A stretch of 64,000 nucleotides of DNA from Diplosphaera chodatii (Eukaryota > Chlorophyta > Trebouxiophyceae > Prasiolales > Stichococcaceae). Below are positions 56,718 to 64,000 of this stretch, piece after piece. The stretch spans positions 1 through 64,000 of the forward strand of contig JAALGY010000018.1 in NCBI GenBank assembly GCA_032358165.1, written 5' to 3'. The notes beneath the pieces are model-generated. The model was given only the letters and a program-made list of their open reading frames with translations, was not told where the DNA came from and searched no databases. Every line of letters begins with the position of its first letter. Positions within the stretch are counted from its first letter, which is position 1. Position numbers and translations under genes: made by a program.

Positions 56718-59700
56718 TCACAAAGTCAGCAGCAAGCAGCACGGAATGGCAGCGGCTGGGGCGCACGGCACCAAAACTGCGGGTACAATAGCCACACCTG
56801 TCGGCAGGGTGGAGCCCTTAAAGTGGTACACGAAGACGCCGGTGTGCATGCACAGCTTTGCACGGTGGCTGAGTGTGGGGTCCGTGCTGCGATCCAGCAG
56901 GTCCTGGATCACACGGAAGATGACGTCAGCAGGCGAGACCCTCAGCAGGCGGGAGCGCTCGTTTGAGGGGAGTGGTCACGATGTCATTAGGTGGTGAATA
57001 CAGATATAGACAGGCAAATGGCCGAATCAAGCAGCATCCACGGAAGGCAACTACAGCAAAGCTCACCTGCTCCTGCCCGAAATTCCGATAGAACTCTGTC
57101 GTGTTGAACAGGTTGTGTTTGTCATACGCCCACTCCTGAATGCTGCGACGGACGCCGAAAAAGAAACCTGCACCGCAGCACGGCATGTGCTGTCCGACTC
57201 CACATAGCGATCATTCGATCGTTCTGGCGAGCACGGCAGAGCGTTGCACTGTTGCCACAGCCCAGCCCTGCTATCGGTCCTGCAGGGTCAGCATTACGCC
57301 ACCTGAGAAGCCTGGACGGTCTTCATGCAGCCAGCTCTCCTCCTTGACCGCCAGCTTCCCCACACACCCGCCCTGCTGCAGAGCCTCCTGCGGCACCAAC
57401 AAGCGCAGGCTGGGGAGCAGGCAGTGGGGGATGCCGCCCAGGGGGGAGCGTCAGCGGGATAGGATGTGCACACTGACAGGTGTAACAAAGTAGCGATATG
57501 ATGCACAGCTGGGACTTCAGCAGTGTTAGTTATGAGGCTGCGCTTGTTGTATCTGAACAGCTGCTGCACCATGCACCCCATTTCTCCCCTGGAGGTGTGC
57601 CTCTCCACCTGCACACGGCGAAAGTTGAGCGGGCTGTTGACAAAGGCGCTGCCGGCGTCGCTGAGGTTTAGCATCAGCTCCAGGCCTTCCACTGGGCCCC
57701 AGTAGCCCTTGCCCTTCACAGTGGACTGCGGCGTGACCAGGTCGCAGTCGCCTCCTGGACAGTCGGACACACGCGCAGTTTCCAGAGCCCGATCTTGGAC
57801 ACCGACAGTATCTCTCCGTGATGCAGGACCCTGAAGCAGCAGCCAGCACATGACACAATAGGCTCCTGACGAATGCACTGCCCAGGCCTGCGTCACAGCT
57901 TGGTGATGGCCTCCATGCACACCAAGCACACCGGACTGTGCCACGATACACGCATCTCGCTCACGTTTTGGCGACATGGCCTGCGAAAGGGCATCAATCG
58001 CGCCGTCCGGCACCAGCACATCGTTGTTCACGTAGAACAGGTACTCGTGGTCCGACTGCAGCCACAGCCTGTAGGCCTGCGCGCCAGATGTGCACCACTT
58101 CAAACGTTTGTGTGACCAACGGGAATCAGCAGCAGAGTGGCGGTGCATGGTAGGTGCTGGGCACATGTGCTGTGCCAGGTACGCATCCTGCTGTGTTGCA
58201 AATTTCAGATTTCGGCGGCGCGTTCTGGAGGCCACCGTGATCCAGGTCGGCGTGCAAATTGACTGGGGCTGTCAAGGGTGAGCTTGGCTGAGGGTGCGGG
58301 TGGCGGCAGGGTCATGAGCAGCTCACGATGTTCCAGTTGTAGGTGACGCCCATGCGCTCCGGCGGGGTCACAAGGCGGACGCCATACTGGTGCAGCCGCT
58401 GCGGCGTCTCGTCGTCGCTCAGCTCGTCGATCACCTGCAGGCACCCGATAGTATATGGCTGATAGGCAGCATTCTGATGGGTTGTCTGCATTTGAAGATC
58501 GAAGCCTCTGACCGCTACCCGATCAAGATGTGAAGCCCCTGCCAGGCTGCCCTCCGGCGAGGGCACGCGACACAGCATGCCCAACTCTGGAGGCAGTATG
58601 GTCGTGCTGCTTCAGGGGAGGTGCACGGGAGCACAACGGTAGCAGCAGCAGCGCCCACCAGCACTTCGAAGGCGTCGCGGTTGGCCGTCAGCGACTGCAG
58701 CAGCAGCTCCGTCTTGGTCCAGACGTTGGCCGTCACCACCGCTATGAGAGCAGAGGGCCCTGACCTGCGTCGCTGCCGCCGCTTCTCGACGTGCTCCTGC
58801 CACGTGTCCATAGTCGCGATGCCCTGCGCAATGGCGGCAGCATTTGATTGATTGGACACGCTTCTATATCGGAATCCTGGTGAAACTAGGCCCGGGGAGC
58901 TGAACATCCTGCCTTCCACGTCTCAACAATGCCACATCGCGGTCGGGAAGCGCAGAAAGCAACAGAAATGCAGCCTCGACTCTCTGGAAGGAACACGGTG
59001 CAACAGCGCATGCAGCCTCACAGGTGGCTCTGGAGCAATTTTTGGTCGCCGCTTTGGCCGCTTTGCCTGCGCCTTTGCACTTTTGCGCCCCTTCTTACTG
59101 CCCTTGGCAGCGCTGCCAGCCTTGCGGCTGCTGCCACCATCAGCAGCGGCCGCGGGCTGACCGCCAGCTGCCTCCACCTTGCTGTCGCCTTTGGTACTGC
59201 CGCCGCTGCTGTCGCTGTTGCTGAGTAGCTGTGCGGCTCTGCTGCCGCCGCTGCCATCTGCTGCCCCGCTGCTGCGCTCCTTCCACCCTCCGCCGCTGTC
59301 CTGCCCGTCTGCTTCTGTCTGCACACAGTGCAATCGTCCGGTGTGGGCTCATGCCCGAATGCACTGTGCACACGCCTTCGCAGGCGACCACCCTCTGCTG
59401 TTCTACATGCCTGGCTGAGTGCACTGCCAGTGCAGCCTCCTGCAATGCAGCAATGTTGAACCCAAGAAGCTGCAGCTGTTACCTGCAGAAGGTGCCGCCG
59501 CCGTCGCTGCTCCTCGCCAGCGCGCCAGCCTGTGAGCGCCTCGTCAAGCCTGGCCATGTCCTCTATCCGGGCCCGCGCCTGCCAGCAGCGCTGGAGCCTC
59601 AGTCTACTTGCGGCACTTCCAAGAGCAGCTCAATGAGCCATCTGGAGGCAAGGGACGAAAGAAGCCGCTGCGCAATGGACGCGTCCTCTCACCCCTTGGA

Positions 59701-60047
59701 TGCAGTCTGGCCATCCGACCGCCGAGGCGCCGTCGATCTGCAGCATGTCACACGCCAGCAGGCTTAGACTTGTCCTGCTGCGGGCATGTCGTACAATAGT
59801 GGCCATGCAGACGGATGTGATCATGACTGATGTCACAGCTGTGGCAGTTGGCATCCTGGAGCCCACACAGAAGCTGGCGCTGACTCACATGCAGGGGGCT
59901 GCGCAGTATGACCCGCTGGGAGCCCTGCGACCAGTGCACCGTCAGCGCCAGGCCGACGGCCAGGGACAGGACCAGGATCCAGCGCAGCGCCACGGGCGTC
60001 GCTCTGTAGGCCGCACCGGGCGACAGGCCTTTGGCTTCGCATCGCAT
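56718..60047 (-). CDS. GT2-like (GT-A fold) glycosyltransferase, copy b
   Basis: Start at 60,047 gives MRCEAKGLSPGAAYRATPVA and an anchor (LRWILVLSLAVGLALTV). A stem exon (RARIEDMARLDEALTGWRAG) and a very basic Gly/Ala/Lys-rich linker (59,320-59,020; SKKGRKSAKAQAKRPKRRPK) precede the catalytic domain: VVTANVWTKTELLLQSLTAN, VIDELSDDETPQRLHQYGVR, ERMGVTYNWN, YRLWLQSDHEYLFYVNNDVL, VPDGAIDALSQAM, GGDCDLVTPQSTVKGKGYWG, SAFVNSPLNFRRVQ, GGCVGKLAVKEESWLHEDRP, FFFGVRRSIQEWAYD, then SPADVIFRVIQDLLDRSTDP and the end VFVYHFKGSTLP. It is clearly paralogous to copy a at 45,639 with conserved exon edges, but its linker is unrelated and it lacks copy a's Gln/Ala/Lys tail. Expected Golgi transferase; specificity unknown. 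Confidence 0.82.
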
Positions 60048-61035
60048 GTCACCGCCGCGTGCGGCCCCCAGCGTGGCCAACCCCGCTGGCCGTTCGGCCG
60101 CCCCCCGCCAGCGGGCACAGTATGAAAGGGTTGTTGTGCTGAATACCTGCGTGTGCAATGCAGCAAGCGCCTGGGCAGGGTGTCTGCAACGACCCAGGCA
60201 AACATGCAGCATGCATGTGGGAGTAGCAGCCATTTGCATGGCTTCCGGTGCCCACCCTTGCCCAGGCGATCCCTGATCAGGATCGGCAGCGAAAGAAGGT
60301 GTCCACGCCCCACCCGTCCGCCCTGCTGCGACGGTCTGTCTTGCACGATCTGGGTGCTACTGATGGCTGTCCGCTGGCATCGTGTGCAGCCAGCAAACAC
60401 GATGATGTTCGCCGTGTGCGTGTCCAGTGGATCGACCTATCGCAAGCTACAACGACCACAGAGCTGCGTCCGGCCGTATGGCAAGACCGGCGGGCTGCAG
60501 CCGTTGCACTGCAGCATTGTATTGTCGGTTGGCTCCCAGTGATTCAGAGATCCGACCCCTTTTCGCGAGGGTCTAAACCCCAGTATCTAATGCCGCCACC
60601 ACTACCCAGCACTGGGCCTCAGGCTGAAACGTATAGTATGACTTAGTCGACCAGAGGATGAAGGCAGATGACTTATACATCGCATGACTGCTAGTGTCAT
60701 GCTACCAAGCTGCGTAGCTGCCCCACCAGCCAGAGGCAATAATGCAAATTAACTGGCGGATCTGTTGCTTCGCCTTGCCATGGTAGGCACTTCGCTGTCC
60801 AACAGAATCATGCAAAGCAGCTGCAATTGCAAGGCACCACGCCCATGCTGAGTCTTCCCAAAGCTCCTGTTCTGTGTTCTGACGAAGCCCGCGAAGCACC
60901 ATAGTGGCTATGAAACAATAGTTCAAACGATAGACACTACGCCGCCTTGATACGGTATGGTGGAGATAGCATCCCATGCTGACGCTGAATACAGCCATCG
61001 TAATCCGCCACGTGCTTATCGCAGGCTGCGGCAGC
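60048..61035. other. Intergenic between GT2-like b and O-FucT-like b
   Basis: About 990 bp between two minus-strand genes; expected to hold the GT2-like promoter and the 3' untranslated region of the O-FucT-like gene. No gene recognised. Confidence 0.5.
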
Positions 61036-64000
61036 TCACGTGTCTCCACGCTCGAACGCGTCGAAGATGACCCCCTTGAACAGGTAAGGCCCCTGCACAT
61101 GGAGCAGGATAACATACCCTGCCGTTTGTGAGGGCCCATTTCGAACTGTTCACCTTGGCACTTCTGCTTGCAGAGACCACCGTCAAAGGGTGCACTGTCG
61201 CAGCCAGCAGCACAGCGCTGTGTTGGTTCAAGCTGGGAGCTGAAGTTTGGTTGGCTCACGATCGGGATGAGCTGCGAGCAGGGTAAGTCGCCGAACACGC
61301 AGATTGCCTCCTTGACGGGGAGGTGGTGCAGCTTCCGGAACTGGTGCAGGAAGATGGAGAAGGACGACCGGTTGAAGAGCACCAGGCGCTGCAAACGGCA
61401 CACACCGCCCAAGTCAGTTGGGACATCGTCGGCACATATTAGGCACAGACCACAGGGTCACCAAGCAGGGTGCCCAGTGGCTGTGGTCGCAAGCAGATGG
61501 TCGGCTTCCATGACTGGTAGGTGCGCTGACCACGCTAGCAGAGCTGCACATGGTGCATACATGCGCATGCACTTGCACCATGGCAACTAATCCCTCCACG
61601 GCGTGAGGATATCACAGGCGACTGAGCGCACGACAGGTGCGACCTGGTTTACTCTCAACAAGCGCCAGTGGCAGCAGTCTCACTCCGGCCGGCGTGCTCA
61701 TTCAGACGCTCACCTTGGCCCGTGCAAGCACTAGGAAGTCGATCACTGCCAGCTGCCCCAGACTGAGCGCCCTTCGCTCCTTCTTCCCTGCAATGCCAGC
61801 AATTGTGCGAGCATGGATGTGAAATGTGGATGACTGCGGCCGAGGAGGCCGGCTGGCACCCGCCACATGCATGTCTGAAGATGCAGCGATGCACGGGCGT
61901 GAACGTGCATGTCTGCCATGCAAATGCATGTCTGCCATAAGCAGCAGGGGTCGTGCAGTGCGAGGCCTGGACCTCGGCTGGCGTCTGTCCGGCTGCAATA
62001 CCGTGTGCGCCAGGGAGATCAGACTGGTTGCTGTGGGTGCAGCCCTGGACCGACTCACGTAGGAAGGGCGTCTTCTCTACGATGTTGGATGCCGCGTCAT
62101 GGCCGAGGCGCCCCAACCGCTGCCGCTGGTCTGTTGCGTCCGCATCGTTGAAGATGCCTGATGCCACATACTGCAAGCAGGGCAACGCACGGTCGTGAGG
62201 TGAGCTAGTCTTCGAGGCACACTGCTGGGCTGGTGCCCTCCCTAGATATATTCCTCAGGTCTGCTACGGTTGATGAAGGTTGCTTGATGCCATGTGAAGT
62301 GCTATGACAGCACAAGGGCATCCTTTGCCTGTGCACGTACCAGTGGCACCGATGCGTTGAACCCGGCGCGCACAGTGGCATTCGCATATGCCTCCCAGAC
62401 CATGTCAGCGCCACCTCGCTCCTTGAACCAGCCCCTGCAGCACAGGAGCGTTTGAGATGCACTCTGTCCAGGAGTGCAAGCTCGCAGAGGCGCCCGTGCA
62501 TGCCACTTGACAAGGGCTTCAACACCTCTCGTCCCCCAGCAATTGGGTTGATGGGTGCAGCAAGCCTGGTGACTGGGTCACGGACTGCTGCTGAAGGCCA
62601 AACAAAACAGATCAGGGCCCACTCACACTTTCTGCGCGTCCACTTCAACGCGCAGATGCATGCCGTTGAAGTGGGACACTCTGTGCTTCTGAAGAATGTT
62701 GGCTGCAGGCGCATAACAAGGGTCGTTATCGCGGTGGACATGATGGTGCGATGCTCAGGGTTCAAGGCGGTGGACCCTCATCTGACCATCCATGCACGAC
62801 GTCTGCGGGCCACCAACAGGCGCACAGCCACCGCACTGTGTTGTTTGCACGTCTGCGGCGGATTCTTTGCTCACCTGCCACACGCGCAGCTGTTGTCCGG
62901 AGCATGGGCGAAAAGTGCAAGTTCATGGCCACCTGCAAGTCATGGCACACGAAATCGTCCGCGGTGGCACATCACCTCGTTGTTGATGATGCACCTGCAT
63001 GAATATCACCATTATTATGCTTTGCATTGGCGACATCATCATCAGCGTGTGTCCGAAGCAGTGGGGCAGGCCGTGCTATTGCCCTGGTGCATATTTGATG
63101 TGCTGCTGCACAATGCATGCTGATGTGGCGGACAGCAACCGTGCAAGTCTAACGCCAAGCACACCGAGGACACAGGCGGCTTTCAGGTGCAGCCAGCGCC
63201 AGCGACGTCTGAAGCCTGCTTCAACGCGTGGTGAAGTCTGGGCTGGTAAGGCGAGCACCTCCCTCCAGCTGACGCAGCCCCAGCAACAGCGCTTCATGAC
63301 GCTGGTCTGTCAGACCATCAATGGTGCCGCAGCAGGGTTTTGGAACACCCACCTCTGTCATGAGGGGCTCCCCCCGGCTTTTCAGGGCCATCAGGTTGGA
63401 CGCCAGGCTGAGCAGCAGCTGGCGCGGCGGCGGCGTGTTCTTCGGCGCGGGCTTGCCCGCCTTTTTGGCCGCCCGCTGCCGTCGCTTGTCCTGCTTGGCG
63501 ACCCGCACCTGCATGCAGGGGACCTGGCAACTTGAAGTCCCCCTTGCATCACAGGAGCCCTGTGAGCTCCCTCGTAAGGACCTCCCACAGACCTGCCGAC
63601 CCTAAGGAGCCTGGCATGAGGCTGTGATTCAGTCGTGTCAGTCTGCTCAGGGGCCAAGCGGCTGCAGGTGCTGCTGCAGTCTTCCAGAGCGGGGCAATGG
63701 CAGCCAAGGGTTTAGGTCTGGACACCGCACCGCATGGTATTCGATTTGCTCCCGGACCAGCTCGCCCCAGCTGGGCAGGCTCAGGAACCTGTACTGGACG
63801 TGCGGCATGCTGACCACCTGCGCACTGGCACTACAGTCAGTCTACCGCTGTCACTGCAGGCTGTGTCAGTAGCCAGTGCAACAAGATCAGTAGCCGGTGC
63901 ACTGGGTTGCAACAGGGAGTTCGCAGAGCAGCTGGCATGCTTGCCTCGGAGCGGGTGAAGCCCTGGGGGTTGTAACCGCTGCCGAAGCACTGCTGCGTCG
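61036..64000 (-). CDS. O-fucosyltransferase-like protein, copy b (5' end beyond the window)
   Basis: Partial gene running off the right edge. Read from high to low coordinate: TQQCFGSGYNPQGFTRSE (matching FESLGFQESE in copy a), VVSMPHVQYRFLSLPSWGEL, a Lys/Pro-rich insert (QDKRRQRAAKKAGKPAPKN, about 63,490-63,430), LLLSLASNLMALKSRGEPLM, AMNLHFSPMLRTTAARV, an exon with FNGMHLRVEVDAQKV (about 62,665-62,620), YVASGIFNDADATDQRQRLG, SNIVEKTPFL, ALSLGQLAVIDFLVLARAKV, LVLFNRSSFSIFLHQFRKLH, and the end GVIFDAFERGDT at the stop 61,036. Each block has a counterpart in copy a in the same order, so they are paralogues. The exon ending at about 63,954 is followed by a GC-type donor. The anchor and G-x-x-NQ region should lie beyond 64,000. 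Confidence 0.75.

Noticed and set aside
58923..59333. A separate Gly/Ala/Lys-rich gene
   Set aside because: It lies between the stem and catalytic exons of GT2-like copy b on the same strand and joins them as a linker.

Overview
The window is nuclear DNA from a eukaryote, most likely a chlorophyte green alga (trebouxiophyte-like is my guess, not proven). Evidence seen: GC-rich DNA, genes split into many short exons by GT..AG introns with a strongly conserved TGCAG-type acceptor, a few GC..AG introns, plant/algal-type CCCTAAA telomere-like repeats, and protein families typical of green algae (GAF-PAS-tyrosine-kinase-like kinase, GT92/DUF23 glycosyltransferases, a CYP65/PPIL2-type U-box cyclophilin). 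Open reading frames must be read as exons; most long uninterrupted frames in the first 13 kb are repeat DNA.

Layout. 1-13,020 is repeat-rich and looks subtelomeric: a 98-bp minisatellite (1-480), a short inverted pair of telomere-like repeats (855-928), purine-rich degenerate repeats (930-1130), then a nest of at least ten 5'-truncated copies of one LINE (called LINE-A here, ending in a CAATGT-type hexamer tail), pieces of a second LINE (LINE-B, HADD reverse transcriptase), a tRNA-derived SINE, and a tandemly amplified short element ending in long (CAAA)n tracts. 13,020-14,237 holds no gene I recognise.

14,238-42,305 is ordinary gene space: a TLC-domain membrane protein (-), a GAF-PAS kinase (-), a possible small membrane protein (-), the V-ATPase catalytic subunit A (+), a GT92 glycosyltransferase (+), an MFS transporter of the anion:cation symporter type with a repeat-built acidic N-terminus (-), an aldo-keto reductase (+) and a U-box cyclophilin (+).

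42,761-64,000 is a cluster in which every gene looks like a glycan-modifying enzyme: a TylF/CmcI-like SAM methyltransferase (+), a GT2-like glycosyltransferase (-), an O-fucosyltransferase-like protein (+), a second GT92 (+), a second GT2-like enzyme (-), and a second O-fucosyltransferase-like gene (-) that runs off the right edge. Three families occur as paralogous pairs in this window, and the five cluster or GT92 genes whose N-termini I could read begin with one hydrophobic segment suited to a Golgi type II anchor. I infer a locally expanded set of secretory-pathway glycan synthesis/methylation genes; this is the most interesting system in the window. Exon boundaries were read by eye from splice signals and protein continuity, so individual junctions may be off.
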